Made by a program: the position numbers and the translations under genes. 44,484 bases of DNA, taken from Butyrivibrio sp. (GTDB lineage: Bacteria > Bacillota > Clostridia > Lachnospirales > Lachnospiraceae). Below are positions 1 to 8,977 of the stretch, piece after piece (positions within the stretch are counted from its first letter, which is position 1; the number at the start of each line of letters is the position of its first letter). The notes under the pieces are model-generated. The model did not search any database, was not told where the DNA came from, and saw only the letters and a program-made list of their open reading frames with translations. The stretch is from positions 1 through 44,484 of the forward strand of contig JAKVKH010000030.1 in the NCBI GenBank assembly GCA_022486625.1. Reading direction: 5' to 3'.

Positions 1-314
1 TGAAATGGAGGTATCATAATTCAGTTATCCACAATTGATAGCAGTCTGAGAAGAAATTGGAGTAGTGCGCTCTTTTTTCTCAAAAGTTATCCACATGGAT
101 TGAAAATGAATTATGAAATTACCTCAATTAAAAAACAGCACATGACAGATAAAAATCTGTGTTGTTCGTTAATCAGTGTGCCAAAGCACCCATGTGTCGT
201 TTCCAATCGATACCAAAATCTTTATTCAGTTACCGCACTTTTACATGCAGGAGCGATTGTATCATACTTTTTTCATTTGTGTAAGTATTTTTTTCTGCAG
301 CATATTACATATTT
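1..314. other. Non-coding flank with two perfect DnaA-box sequences
   Basis: No convincing gene is seen here; the open frames lack ribosome binding sites and recognisable domains. Two exact copies of TTATCCACA, the bacterial DnaA-box consensus, lie at 25-33 and 87-95 on the + strand, 62 bp apart. A small AT-rich palindrome ACAGAT-AAAA-ATCTGT sits at 145-160. The boxes could be a DnaA-regulated site or chance; nothing else visible supports a replication origin. Confidence 0.4.
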
Positions 315-1826
315 CTACTGTGATACATCCACTCCATCCAGCACAATATTCCTGCAGTTTTGCAGTCTGATCCCGTTTTCCTGCTTTCCGCAGGCGATTC
401 TGATCTGATGGAAAGAAATATCTTTTACCTCATGTCCTGACTCATCAAACCCGCACAGATCAATCGCGTCGCTGTTATACCAGCCGCCCTTTTCATCCGA
501 ACATCTGCCTGTCAGCACCAACCTGTCAAATCTGCATTTCTCAAAATACGGAATGTCCGGTCCCGGAACTCCATCATCATTATAGGTTACGCTGTGAATG
601 AGAACTCTCGGAAGTATGCAGTCAAGTGCTTCCACCCCGCGCACATAGGCACCTCTTTTTCTGGTTCCCTTAATCTCAATTCCATATTGTGAACCTGTCA
701 GATCACAGTCCCAGATTCTGATATCACTGACGCCGCCGGATATCTCACTTCCGATTGCAATTCCATGACAGATTTCTGCCTTGCAGTCAAAAATTCTGAT
801 ATGGCTGCAGGGCTTTCCGATCTCATTTCCTTCCGGATTTTTCCCTGACTTGATTGCCACTGCATCATCCTCTGTATGGAAAACAGACCCGAACAGCGTA
901 CAGTCTGTAGACGAATCCGGATCCCATCCATCTCCGTTCCAGACTCCTTTGGTTTCAAATCTGCAGTCGTGAGTCACAATATGATCTGAATAAATCATAT
1001 GAACCGTCCAGCATGCACCTTCCTTAAGCGTCAGCCCGGAGATTTCCACATTCTGTGCATTGCAGATCTGGATCAGCCTTGACCTTGCCCTTCCCGGAAT
1101 CGTATGTTCATTTTCATACTCCCTGATCCTGTCTCCAAGTGCTTCCAGATCATCTCTGAGTTCTTCTGTCTCTCTGTCAATAATGGAAAGTCCCAGTTTC
1201 TGCCCGCCTCCGGCGATTGTTCCCCTGCCTTCCAGCACAATATTCTGCACTGTATATCCGGCACTGTGATCCAGTACACCAATACTGATCAGCGGCCGGT
1301 AGCAGAACATCTCCGTTCCCTCAAACCGGCTCCAGGTCTTGGGCAGATAATCCTCCGGGTCCGATGTTCCCTGAAGCACTGCGCCTTCTTCCAGATATAT
1401 GGACATATTGCTGTGCAGCACCAGTGCTCCGCTCAGATACACTCCTGCCGGGAAATACAGACATTCATCCTCTCTGCAGTGATCAATTGCCATCTGCAAT
1501 TTTTTTGTATTCATGGTCATCCCGTCAGGCACCGCTGCATATGGCTCTTCGGTGACGTCAATCCGCTTTTTTTGCTGCAGTGTTCTGACGGTACATTTTC
1601 CCAGCAGATGCGCCTTTCCAGAATTTCCTTTCTCCCACATCTGCACACTGATTCTGTAATCCGTATCCGGTCTTAAATCCGTCAGCGTAAAGTGTGTTCT
1701 GCCTGTACAGCCCTTCACTTCTTCGTTACATATAATTTCATATTCACTGTCTGCCGCAAATTCCGCTGTTTTCTCCCAATACAGGGTAATTCTCTCATCC
1801 GATGCAATTGCACTGATTTCTGCCAT
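315..1826 (-). CDS. GH28 family glycoside hydrolase (polygalacturonase-like) with N-terminal FN3-like domain
   Basis: Predicted hydrolase of galacturonan or rhamnogalacturonan linkages, 503 residues. Residues about 12-84 look like a fibronectin type III domain and the rest is a GH28 beta-helix. The GH28 signatures are visible: WNGDGWD (296-302, D299), EDD (319-321), HG (354-355) and IEIK (383-386). Many polygalacturonases have an arginine two residues before this lysine; here it is glutamate, so the exact substrate is uncertain. An exo-acting enzyme on oligosaccharides is an inference. The start was chosen because GGAGG lies 9 nt upstream of ATG at 1826; an upstream in-frame ATG sits directly on that GGAGG. 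There is no signal peptide, so it is probably cytoplasmic. It is transcribed alone downstream of ileS, separated from it by a terminator. Confidence 0.85.
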   Translation of the reverse strand: MAEISAIASDERITLYWEKTAEFAADSEYEIICNEEVKGCTGRTHFTLTDLRPDTDYRISVQMWEKGNSGKAHLLGKCTVRTLQQKKRIDVTEEPYAAVPDGMTMNTKKLQMAIDHCREDECLYFPAGVYLSGALVLHSNMSIYLEEGAVLQGTSDPEDYLPKTWSRFEGTEMFCYRPLISIGVLDHSAGYTVQNIVLEGRGTIAGGGQKLGLSIIDRETEELRDDLEALGDRIREYENEHTIPGRARSRLIQICNAQNVEISGLTLKEGACWTVHMIYSDHIVTHDCRFETKGVWNGDGWDPDSSTDCTLFGSVFHTEDDAVAIKSGKNPEGNEIGKPCSHIRIFDCKAEICHGIAIGSEISGGVSDIRIWDCDLTGSQYGIEIKGTRKRGAYVRGVEALDCILPRVLIHSVTYNDDGVPGPDIPYFEKCRFDRLVLTGRCSDEKGGWYNSDAIDLCGFDESGHEVKDISFHQIRIACGKQENGIRLQNCRNIVLDGVDVSQ

Positions 1827-1874
1827 TGAATTCATCCTCCGCCAGTTCTCTGACTTCCCTTTTTGTCTGATCTT

Positions 1875-1928
1875 ATTATAGAGGAAAAAAATTTCCGAAT
1901 AATGTGAAACTCTTGCAGAAATCTTGCA
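1875..1928 (-). promoter_or_regulatory. Putative promoter and phased direct repeat upstream of the GH28 gene
   Basis: On the minus strand a perfect TATAAT occupies 1880-1875. The sequence 17 bp upstream is a poor -35 match (ATTATT), which suits an activated promoter. Just upstream, TCTTGCA (+ strand) occurs at 1911-1917 and again at 1922-1928, an 11-bp period or one helical turn. A TTGCA core also occurs in the control regions of the other pectin genes, so this may be an AraC-type activator site. Confidence 0.45.
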
Positions 1929-1938
1929 AAAGCAGGAC

Positions 1939-1985
1939 AAAAAAGCACACGTGCCGGATCAGGTTTCTCTGCCCGGCATGTGTGC
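1939..1985 (-). terminator. Intrinsic terminator of ileS
   Basis: On the minus strand a 13-bp stem with one mismatch (arms 1985-1973 and 1957-1945, GCACACATGCCGG type) is followed directly by a run of T. It lies 25 bp beyond the ileS stop and separates ileS from the GH28 gene. Confidence 0.85.
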
Positions 1986-2009
1986 CTCTTATTTATTTCA
2001 TGAATTTTT

Positions 2010-5000
2010 TTACTGTTTCTCAACACCAATGGTCACAGTCTCGCCATTGATATCCCATTCCTTTGCACCTGCAACATCACTGCCATATACAACGGCATCC
2101 GCCAGTACCTTAGCCGCAATTGCCTTTTCATTGGCCTTTACAACAGCTGCAACTCTGTCATTGCCGTTTACAGATACTTTGATGTGATCCATGACTTCGA
2201 AGCCGGAATCCTTACGCATCGTCTGCACCTTACTGATAACTTCATACATGAAGCCTTCATTGATGAGTTCTTCCGTCAGATTGGTATCAAGAACAACGGT
2301 GATACCATAATCCTCTTCTGACATGAAGCCAGGTTTCTGGGACATATCGATCAGAAGATCATCCTTGGTGAGTTCTACTGCTGTTCCGTTTACTTCGAAC
2401 TTCAGCGCACCGTTAGCATTCAGGTCATCCATTGCCGCATTGCCATCCAGGTTTGACAGATATTCCCTGATTCCGCCCAGCACCTTGCCGTACTTCGGTC
2501 CAACCGTCTTAAGCTGCGGTTTGAAGGTATAGCTGGTGAAATCTCTGATGTCGTCTGTAAAGGTCACTTTCTTGACATTCAGCTCATCTTCGATGATATC
2601 CTGATAGAATGCGCCAACGGTCTGATCTGCCTTGACATACATCTGGGCGATCGGCTGACGGTTCTTGATATTGCTGGCATTTCTGCAGGCACGTCCGAGA
2701 ACGACGATATCAAGAACTTCTTCCATATCCTGTTCAAGCTTTTTATCCACATAAGCAGCATCCGCTACCGGGAAGTCGCACAGGTGAATGCTCTCCGGAG
2801 CATCCGGGAAGCTGCTGCGTACCAGATTCTGATAGATGGTCTCTGTCATGAACGGGATCATCGGTGCTGCGCACTTGCAGACATTTACGAGTGCGGTATA
2901 AAGCGTCATATATGCAGAAATCTTATCCTGCTCCATGCCCTTTGCCCAGAAACGCTCTCTGCTGCGACGGACATACCAGTTACTCATCTCATCCACGAAG
3001 GAATCAAGCGCTTTTCCTGCTTCCGGAATTCTGTACTGATCAAGGTTATTATCCACCTCTGTGATCATGGAATTCATCTTGGACAGAAGCCACTTGTCCA
3101 TTACGGTCAGCTTATCTTTTTCCAGTGTGTATTTCGAAGCATCAAAGCCATCGATATTCGCATACAGAACGAAGAATGCATAGGTATTCCAGAGTGTTCC
3201 GAGGAACTTTCTCTGACCTTCCTGTACTGCCTTACCATAAAATCTGCTCGGCAGCCACGGTGCGGAGTTCGTATAGAAATACCAGCGGATTGCATCTGCG
3301 CCGTAAGACTGCAGTGCATCAAACGGATCAACTGCATTTCCCTTGGACTTGCTCATCTTCTGACCGTTCTCATCCTGCACCAGTCCCAGAACGATAACGT
3401 TCTTATAGCACGGCTTGTTAAAGAGAAGGGTTGACTCAGCCAGCAGAGAATAGAACCAGCCTCTGGTCTGGTCGACAGCTTCGGAAATGAAAGAAGCCGG
3501 GAACTGCTGCTCGAACAGGTCCTTATTTTCAAACGGATAATGATGCTGTGCATACGGCATTGCGCCTGAATCAAACCAGCAGTCAATTACCTCGGATACA
3601 CGGTGCATCGGCTTACCGCACTTCGGACATTTGATTTCGAACTTATCAATATAAGGTCTGTGCAGTTCAACCGTCAGTGCACTGTCATCTCCTGTCAGAT
3701 CCCTAAGTTCCTGACGACTGCCGACGGAGAGCTGATGACCGCAGTCATCGCATTCCCAGATATTGAGCGGTGTGCCCCAGTAACGATTACGTGAGATACC
3801 CCAGTCCTGTACATTTTCAAGCCAGTCACCAAAACGGCCTTCACCGATGGACTTCGGAATCCAGTTGATCTGTTTATTGTTATTGATCAGATCATCCTTG
3901 ACTGCCGTCATCTTGATGAACCAGGAAGAACGTGCATAGTAGATCAACGGTGTGCCACATCTCCAGCAGTGCGGATAATCATGCTCGAACTTCGGAGCAC
4001 CGAAGAGAAGTCCTCTCTTTTCAAGATCTTCCAGTACAAGCGGATCAGCCTTCTTGACGAATACACCGCCAAACGGTGTTTCCGGCTTCATATCACCTTT
4101 TTCATCCACGAGCTGTACAAACGGCATATCATATTTGCGGCCGACACGGGCATCATCTTCACCGAATGCCGGAGCTTCATGTACGATACCGGTACCGTCT
4201 GTCATGGTAACATAGTCATCACATTCAACGAAATATGCCTTCTTATGCTGCTTCTCCACGATCGGAACGGAGCATTCATAAAGAGGTTCATATTCTCTGT
4301 ATTCAAGATCTTTACCGGACATGGTTTCAAGAACTTCATATGCCGGCTGATCATCTTTTGCAAGTTTGCCAAGTACGGTATCCAGAAGCGCCTGTGCCAT
4401 GTAATAGGTATAGCCGTCTGCTGCCTTGACCTTTGCATAGGTTTCCTGCGGGTTCACGCAGAGTGCCACATTGGAAGGAAGTGTCCAGGGCGTTGTCGTC
4501 CATGCAAGGAAATATGCATCTTCACCCTTGCACTTGAAACGAACCATGGCAGATCTCTCTTTTACCGTCTTGTAACCCTGTGCCACCTCATGAGAAGACA
4601 GCGGGGTGCCGCAGCGAGGGCAGTAAGGTACGACCTTGAAGCCCTTGTACAGAAGTCCCTTGTCCCAGATGGTCTTAAGTGCCCACCATTCAGATTCAAT
4701 GAAATTATCATCATAGGTAACATAAGGGTGTTCCATATCTGCCCAGAATCCGACAGTACCGGAGAAATCTTCCCACATGCCCTTATATTTCCAGACACTT
4801 TCCTTGCACTGTTTGATGAAAGGTTCGATTCCGTATTTCTCGATCTGATCCTTACCGTCAAGCCCCAGCTTTTTCTCCACTTCCAGTTCTACCGGAAGTC
4901 CGTGGGTATCCCAGCCAGCCTTACGAGGTACATCATATCCCTTCATGGTGCGGTAACGCGGGATCATATCCTTGATGGCACGTGTCAGTACGTGTCCGAT

Positions 5001-5165
5001 ATGCGGCTTGCCGTTTGCGGTCGGCGGGCCGTCATAAAAGGTGTAGACTTCACCTTTCTTTCTGTTATCAATACTCTTCTGAAAAATGTTCTCTTTGTCC
5101 CAGAACTCTTCGACCTGTTTCTCACGATCTACGAAGTTCATGTCACTGTTCACTTTCTGGTACAT
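2010..5165 (-). CDS. ileS: Isoleucyl-tRNA synthetase
   Basis: Charges tRNA-Ile with isoleucine in the cytoplasm. The 1051-residue protein has the class I signatures: PHIGH at residues 54-58 with the preceding block FYDGPPTANGK, and KMSKSKGN near residue 601. The GWDTHGLPVE block and the editing-domain region lie between them. Length and N-terminal sequence fit the long IleRS class found in clostridia and Thermus (the group related to mupirocin-resistant MupA) rather than the roughly 920-residue E. coli type; the resistance implication is inference. The start ATG at 5165 has GGAG 6 nt upstream. The gene is controlled by the T-box leader upstream and ended by the terminator at 1939-1985. It splits the pectin genes physically but is transcribed independently. 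Confidence 0.97.
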   Translation of the reverse strand: MYQKVNSDMNFVDREKQVEEFWDKENIFQKSIDNRKKGEVYTFYDGPPTANGKPHIGHVLTRAIKDMIPRYRTMKGYDVPRKAGWDTHGLPVELEVEKKLGLDGKDQIEKYGIEPFIKQCKESVWKYKGMWEDFSGTVGFWADMEHPYVTYDDNFIESEWWALKTIWDKGLLYKGFKVVPYCPRCGTPLSSHEVAQGYKTVKERSAMVRFKCKGEDAYFLAWTTTPWTLPSNVALCVNPQETYAKVKAADGYTYYMAQALLDTVLGKLAKDDQPAYEVLETMSGKDLEYREYEPLYECSVPIVEKQHKKAYFVECDDYVTMTDGTGIVHEAPAFGEDDARVGRKYDMPFVQLVDEKGDMKPETPFGGVFVKKADPLVLEDLEKRGLLFGAPKFEHDYPHCWRCGTPLIYYARSSWFIKMTAVKDDLINNNKQINWIPKSIGEGRFGDWLENVQDWGISRNRYWGTPLNIWECDDCGHQLSVGSRQELRDLTGDDSALTVELHRPYIDKFEIKCPKCGKPMHRVSEVIDCWFDSGAMPYAQHHYPFENKDLFEQQFPASFISEAVDQTRGWFYSLLAESTLLFNKPCYKNVIVLGLVQDENGQKMSKSKGNAVDPFDALQSYGADAIRWYFYTNSAPWLPSRFYGKAVQEGQRKFLGTLWNTYAFFVLYANIDGFDASKYTLEKDKLTVMDKWLLSKMNSMITEVDNNLDQYRIPEAGKALDSFVDEMSNWYVRRSRERFWAKGMEQDKISAYMTLYTALVNVCKCAAPMIPFMTETIYQNLVRSSFPDAPESIHLCDFPVADAAYVDKKLEQDMEEVLDIVVLGRACRNASNIKNRQPIAQMYVKADQTVGAFYQDIIEDELNVKKVTFTDDIRDFTSYTFKPQLKTVGPKYGKVLGGIREYLSNLDGNAAMDDLNANGALKFEVNGTAVELTKDDLLIDMSQKPGFMSEEDYGITVVLDTNLTEELINEGFMYEVISKVQTMRKDSGFEVMDHIKVSVNGNDRVAAVVKANEKAIAAKVLADAVVYGSDVAGAKEWDINGETVTIGVEKQ

Positions 5166-5186
5166 GATAGACTCCTTCCTTTCGAA

Positions 5187-5462
5187 AACAAGAAAGCCCC
5201 GTCCTTCGTAAAAAGGACGAGGCTCAATTTATTCGCTCGTTAACCACCTGTTTACACATACTCCCTGTCACATGACAGGTTCATACGGCTCTTCCTGACG
5301 CGAAGATCACGGCGCAGCCTATATCAAATCTGTTCGGCCTTGCAGCTCGGAAGTGATTTTCATGAAGACTTACTTGCACCGGCTCTCACCATCCGCCGGC
5401 TCTCTGAAGCGTTCTGCATTCACTACTCTCTTCGTCATTGCTTTTATATGGAATTGTGATAA
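5187..5462 (-). promoter_or_regulatory. T-box riboswitch leader of ileS (isoleucine specifier)
   Basis: About 275 nt of minus-strand leader with T-box landmarks. Stem I contains the AGAGAGCCGG...GGTGAGAGCCGG arrangement near 5410-5375. A likely AUC isoleucine specifier is at 5357-5355 in the context GAAAATCACTTCC. The T-box sequence CAGGTGGTTAACGAGCG is at 5250-5234; its TGGT can pair with the ACCA end of uncharged tRNA-Ile. The terminator stem AGCCTCGTCC...GGACGGGGCT (5224-5192) is followed by a T-rich tract. Uncharged tRNA-Ile is expected to favour read-through into ileS. Confidence 0.92.
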
Positions 5463-5470
5463 TTGGCATT

Positions 5471-5500
5471 ATTTTAGTTCATGCCCATGCAGATTGTCAA
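5471..5500 (-). promoter_or_regulatory. Promoter of the ileS T-box transcript
   Basis: On the minus strand a perfect TTGACA (5500-5495) and TAAAAT (5476-5471) are separated by 18 bp, placing transcription start near 5463 at the 5' edge of the T-box leader. Confidence 0.75.
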
Positions 5501-5532
5501 GAGATTCACGATAATTATCTTTCCTGTTTCGT

Positions 5533-6165
5533 TTACCTTGTCAGTGCCACAGCCTCCGCTGCATTTTTCTCAATTGCGGCAAAGTCCTTTGCTGCCAGCA
5601 GATCATTTTTCACAATCCAGGAACCGCCTACAGCATAGATTTTAGAGAATGCGAGGTAGTCCTTTACATTAGCGGTATTCACGCCGCCTGTCGGCATGAA
5701 CTCCATCTCCGTATAGGGTCCGCAGAGTGCCTTGATGGTCTTAAGTCCGCCCATGGCTTCTGCCGGGAAGAACTTGACTGCCTTAAGGCCAAAGCCCATG
5801 GCCTGCTCGATTTCAGTTGCCGTTGCAACACCGGGGATCATCGGAATCCCCTTATCCATGCAGTACTGAACGATCTTCGGATTAAGTCCCGGAGATACGA
5901 TGAACTTCGCGCCTGCTTCAATGGCCGCGTCTGCATTTTCAACGGTCAGGACTGTGCCTGCACCGACCATCATGTCGGGATATGCCTTGAGCATACGGCG
6001 GATGGTCTCTGCCGCAGCATCCGTACGGAAGGTAACTTCTGCTGCCGGAAGTCCGCCGTCAACAAGTGCCTTTGCAAGTGCCTCGGCGTCATCTGCATCT
6101 TTCATTGCAATAACGGGAATGACACGAAGTTTACGAAACTGTGCTACGATCTGTGCTGTTGTCAT
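5533..6165 (-). CDS. kdgA: 2-keto-3-deoxy-6-phosphogluconate (KDPG) aldolase
   Basis: Cleaves KDPG to pyruvate and glyceraldehyde-3-phosphate, the last step of uronate catabolism in this locus. The 210-residue length is typical of the class I Eda/KdgA family. EVTFRT is at 43-48, VGAGTVL at 67-73, and the Schiff-base lysine is K131 in KFFPAEA. The start at 6165 is preferred because AAAGGA lies 6 nt upstream; longer in-frame starts run into the end of kdgK. It is the last gene of the operon, 40 bp after kdgK. No terminator is obvious before the ileS promoter. Confidence 0.95.
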   Translation of the reverse strand: MTTAQIVAQFRKLRVIPVIAMKDADDAEALAKALVDGGLPAAEVTFRTDAAAETIRRMLKAYPDMMVGAGTVLTVENADAAIEAGAKFIVSPGLNPKIVQYCMDKGIPMIPGVATATEIEQAMGFGLKAVKFFPAEAMGGLKTIKALCGPYTEMEFMPTGGVNTANVKDYLAFSKIYAVGGSWIVKNDLLAAKDFAAIEKNAAEAVALTR

Positions 6166-6205
6166 ATCTGATCCTTTCATGCCGCATAGGGTGCGGTCTT
6201 CATGA

Positions 6206-7147
6206 TTACTTTCTGTTCTGATCAAGAAAATCTGCAAGTTTTTCTCTCGTCGGAAGTCCGTCGTTGTCTCCTGCTACGCAGACCTGCATGGCGCCGAGTG
6301 CATTGGCACGCTCTGCCATTTCTGCGATAGTAAGTCCTTCGAGATAAGCACTGAGGAACCCGGTGGCAAAAGCATCTCCTGCGCCTACGGTATCCACAAC
6401 GTTTTCCACATGGAATCCCGGATAGAAACTGCCACTGCCGTTTCTTAACACATAGGCTCCCTTGGGTCCTGCCTTGACGGCAACAATCTTAGCGCCTTTT
6501 CTCTGATAGAACGCCGCAATCTTCTCCGGTTCATCCGTTCCTGCAAGAATCCTGCCTTCACCGACACCCGGAAGCACAATGTCTGCTCTAGCAGCCAGTT
6601 CATTGATTCTTGCGATCATCGTCTCTTTATCCTTCCAGAGTGCCGGACGAAGATTCGGGTCGAAGCTGACGGTAATCCCATTTTCTCTTGCACGTTCCAT
6701 CAGACGGATGGTCGCCTGCAGACAGTTCTCCGACAGTGCCGGCATGATGCCTGTCACATGAACAAGCTTTGTCTCAGACAGATCGATCCATTCGGCATCT
6801 TCCGGTCCGTACCAGGATGCAGCACTGTTCTTACGGAAATAGGATACTTCCGGATCTGCTGCAACAACTTTGCTCTTTAAATAAAATCCGGTCAGGTGGC
6901 TCTGATCATATGCGATCTGTGTATGAACCCCTTCAGAATGAAGTCTCTTCTCAATAAATCTGCCGAACGGATCATTTCCAAGCTTTGTTACATAACATGT
7001 ATTATGCTCAAGCCTTGATAATCCGATCGCCACATTTGCTTCTGCTCCTGCCAGAAATCTGGTGAAGGTCTCCACCTCTTCCAGTTTACCGACTGTATTT
7101 GCTGCAAAGACCACCATGGGTTCTCCGAGCAATACGATTTCTGCCAT
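6206..7147 (-). CDS. kdgK: 2-keto-3-deoxygluconate kinase, PfkB family
   Basis: Phosphorylates 2-keto-3-deoxygluconate (KDG) with ATP to KDPG, the substrate of the next gene. The 313-residue protein has the PfkB fold with a glycine-rich substrate region near residues 28-45 and the signature DTVGAGDAF at 252-260, where D258 is the expected catalytic base. GAGG lies 9 nt before the ATG. Its position between kduD and kdgA makes KDG the most likely substrate rather than fructose or ribose. A hairpin precedes it and may lower its expression relative to kduD. Confidence 0.92.
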   Translation of the reverse strand: MAEIVLLGEPMVVFAANTVGKLEEVETFTRFLAGAEANVAIGLSRLEHNTCYVTKLGNDPFGRFIEKRLHSEGVHTQIAYDQSHLTGFYLKSKVVAADPEVSYFRKNSAASWYGPEDAEWIDLSETKLVHVTGIMPALSENCLQATIRLMERARENGITVSFDPNLRPALWKDKETMIARINELAARADIVLPGVGEGRILAGTDEPEKIAAFYQRKGAKIVAVKAGPKGAYVLRNGSGSFYPGFHVENVVDTVGAGDAFATGFLSAYLEGLTIAEMAERANALGAMQVCVAGDNDGLPTREKLADFLDQNRK

Positions 7148-7196
7148 AACTTTTTTCCTCCCGAATAGATTAACACAGGTTCCACATCCAAAAACA

Positions 7197-7228
7197 TCCC
7201 GACATCTGCACTCCGGCAGATATCGGGA
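7197..7228 (-). other. Intercistronic hairpin between kduD and kdgK
   Basis: Arms 7197-7209 and 7216-7228 form a 13-bp stem (TCCCGATATCTGC type, one G-T wobble) with a 6-nt loop. On the minus strand it is followed by TGTTTTTGG, a weak T-tract. It could be a partial terminator or an mRNA processing/stability element inside the kdu operon. Confidence 0.6.
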
Positions 7229-7254
7229 GTCATCATTTTACTTGCCTGTACTGC

Positions 7255-8064
7255 TTACTGCGGCTGCTTGCCGATATAGGCAAGTATACCACCATCCACA
7301 TACAGAATGTGTCCGTTTACAAAATCAGATGCTTCCGAAGCAAGAAATACTGCAGGTCCCTGCAGATCTTCCGTCGTTCCCCAGCGGGCTGCCGGTGTCT
7401 TGGATACGATGAAGGAATCAAACGGATGTCTGGAACCATCTGCCTGTCTCTCACGAAGCGGTGCAGTCTGCGGCGTTGCGATATAGCCGGGTCCGATGCC
7501 GTTGCACTGAATGTTGGCTTCGCCGTACTCTGAACAGATATTTCTGGTCAGCATCTTGAGTCCGCCCTTTGCTGCTGCATATGCGGAAACTGTCTCACGA
7601 CCGAGTTCACTCATCATGGAACAGATGTTGATGATCTTGCCGTGGCCTTTTTTGATCATAGACGGGATTACCGCCTTGGATACGATAAACGGTGCATTCA
7701 GATCAACGTCGATGACCTGACGGAACTGCTCCGGTGTCATGTCGAGCATCGGGATTCTCTTGATGATGCCTGCGTTATTGACAAGAATATCAATGACGCC
7801 GACCTCCTTCTCAATCTTTGCAACCATTTCCTGTACCTGTGCTTCATTTGTTACATCACATACATAACCGTGCGCTTTGATCCCTTTTTCCTCATAGGAT
7901 GCAAGGCCCTTGTCGACCAGTTCCTGTTTGATGTCATTAAATACAATCGTTGCTCCTGCCTGTGCAAATGCAGTGGCAATTGCAAAACCGATTCCGTAGG
8001 AAGCTCCTGTTACCAGCGCAACCTTTCCTTCCAGTGAGAATTTCTGAATAAATGAATCTGCCAT
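7255..8064 (-). CDS. kduD: 2-keto-3-deoxy-gluconate dehydrogenase / 2,5-diketo-3-deoxygluconate reductase, SDR family
   Basis: Reduces 2,5-diketo-3-deoxygluconate (from KduI) to KDG using NAD(P)H. This 269-residue classical short-chain dehydrogenase has the cofactor motif TGASYGIG (19-26), NNAG (96-99), S149, and the catalytic pair Y162/K166 in YAAAK. The C-terminal ILYVDGG is normal for the family. It lies 25 bp after kduI in the same operon, which decides the function among related SDRs. Start at 8064. Confidence 0.92.
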   Translation of the reverse strand: MADSFIQKFSLEGKVALVTGASYGIGFAIATAFAQAGATIVFNDIKQELVDKGLASYEEKGIKAHGYVCDVTNEAQVQEMVAKIEKEVGVIDILVNNAGIIKRIPMLDMTPEQFRQVIDVDLNAPFIVSKAVIPSMIKKGHGKIINICSMMSELGRETVSAYAAAKGGLKMLTRNICSEYGEANIQCNGIGPGYIATPQTAPLRERQADGSRHPFDSFIVSKTPAARWGTTEDLQGPAVFLASEASDFVNGHILYVDGGILAYIGKQPQ

Positions 8065-8089
8065 AATAATCCCCTTCCCTTCTTTTTGC

Positions 8090-8950
8090 TTATCGAAGAT
8101 CTCTGTTGTCTACATTGTCCATATCATCAAATGCCTGGTTCTCACCGCACATGCCCCAGATAAAGGTATATGCTCTGGATCCGCTTCCCGCGTGGATCGA
8201 CCAGCTCGGGCTGATGACTGCTTCTTCATTACGTACGACAAGGTGCTTTGTCTCTGTGGGTTCTCCCATGTAATGCATGACAAATGCATCTTCCGGAATA
8301 TCAAAATAAAGATAAACTTCCATTCTTCTGTCATGTGTGTGACACGGCATTGTATTCCATACACTGCCCGGCTTTAAGGCTGTCATGCCCATTACCAGCT
8401 GGCAGCTCTCCACCTGACCCGGCAGAATATACTTATTGATTACTCTGTGGTTGGACTCTTCAAGACTGCCAAGCTCTACCTTGTTTTCCTTCTTTACGAT
8501 GACAACGCCCTCAGACGGCTCTCCGTCCAGCTTAATCAGTACAGTCGGATAGGAAGTATGTGCCGGTGCGCTGTTCAGATAGAACTTTGCAGGGTTCTTC
8601 GGGTCAACGCTCTTAAATGTGATGTCTTTTGCGCCCATGCCGATGTACATGCCGTCCTTATGACCTACCTGGTACGCTCTGCCATCGATTTCAATCACAC
8701 CTGCTGCGCCGATGTTGATCAGTCCCATTTCACGTCTCTGCAGGAAATATTCTGCACGAAGTTCGTCTCCGGCGGTCAGCTTAATCGGCTTTACCGGCAC
8801 GCACGTCCCTGTGATGATACGGTCTACATGGCTGTATACCATTTTAATCTCACCCGGTACGAAGAGATTCTGAATCAGAAACTCCTCTCTGAGGCGATCT
8901 GTAGTATAGAATTTTACGTCTTTTGGTGATGCTGCTGTTCTGAGTTCCAT
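8090..8950 (-). CDS. kduI: 5-keto 4-deoxyuronate isomerase
   Basis: Converts 4-deoxy-L-threo-5-hexosulose uronate, released from unsaturated galacturonides, into 2,5-diketo-3-deoxygluconate. The 286-residue length is typical. The cupin metal-binding residues are visible: H204, H206 and E211 in CHTHDRRMEVYLYF, and H253 in PSWSIHAGSG. The C-terminus is the conserved DNVDNRDLR region. GGAGG lies 9 nt before the ATG at 8950. It is the second gene of the operon, after the mutarotase-like gene. Confidence 0.96.
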   Translation of the reverse strand: MELRTAASPKDVKFYTTDRLREEFLIQNLFVPGEIKMVYSHVDRIITGTCVPVKPIKLTAGDELRAEYFLQRREMGLINIGAAGVIEIDGRAYQVGHKDGMYIGMGAKDITFKSVDPKNPAKFYLNSAPAHTSYPTVLIKLDGEPSEGVVIVKKENKVELGSLEESNHRVINKYILPGQVESCQLVMGMTALKPGSVWNTMPCHTHDRRMEVYLYFDIPEDAFVMHYMGEPTETKHLVVRNEEAVISPSWSIHAGSGSRAYTFIWGMCGENQAFDDMDNVDNRDLR

Positions 8951-8977
8951 TTGTAATTCCCTCCTGAAAAAAATATA

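Noticed and set aside
100..408. 102-codon + strand frame at the left edge
   Set aside because: It has no ribosome site, overlaps the 3' end of the GH28 gene and shows no domain.
3969..5243. 424-codon open frame on the + strand opposite ileS
   Set aside because: It lies wholly antisense to ileS and its T-box leader, has no ribosome site and no recognisable domain; it is a codon-bias shadow.
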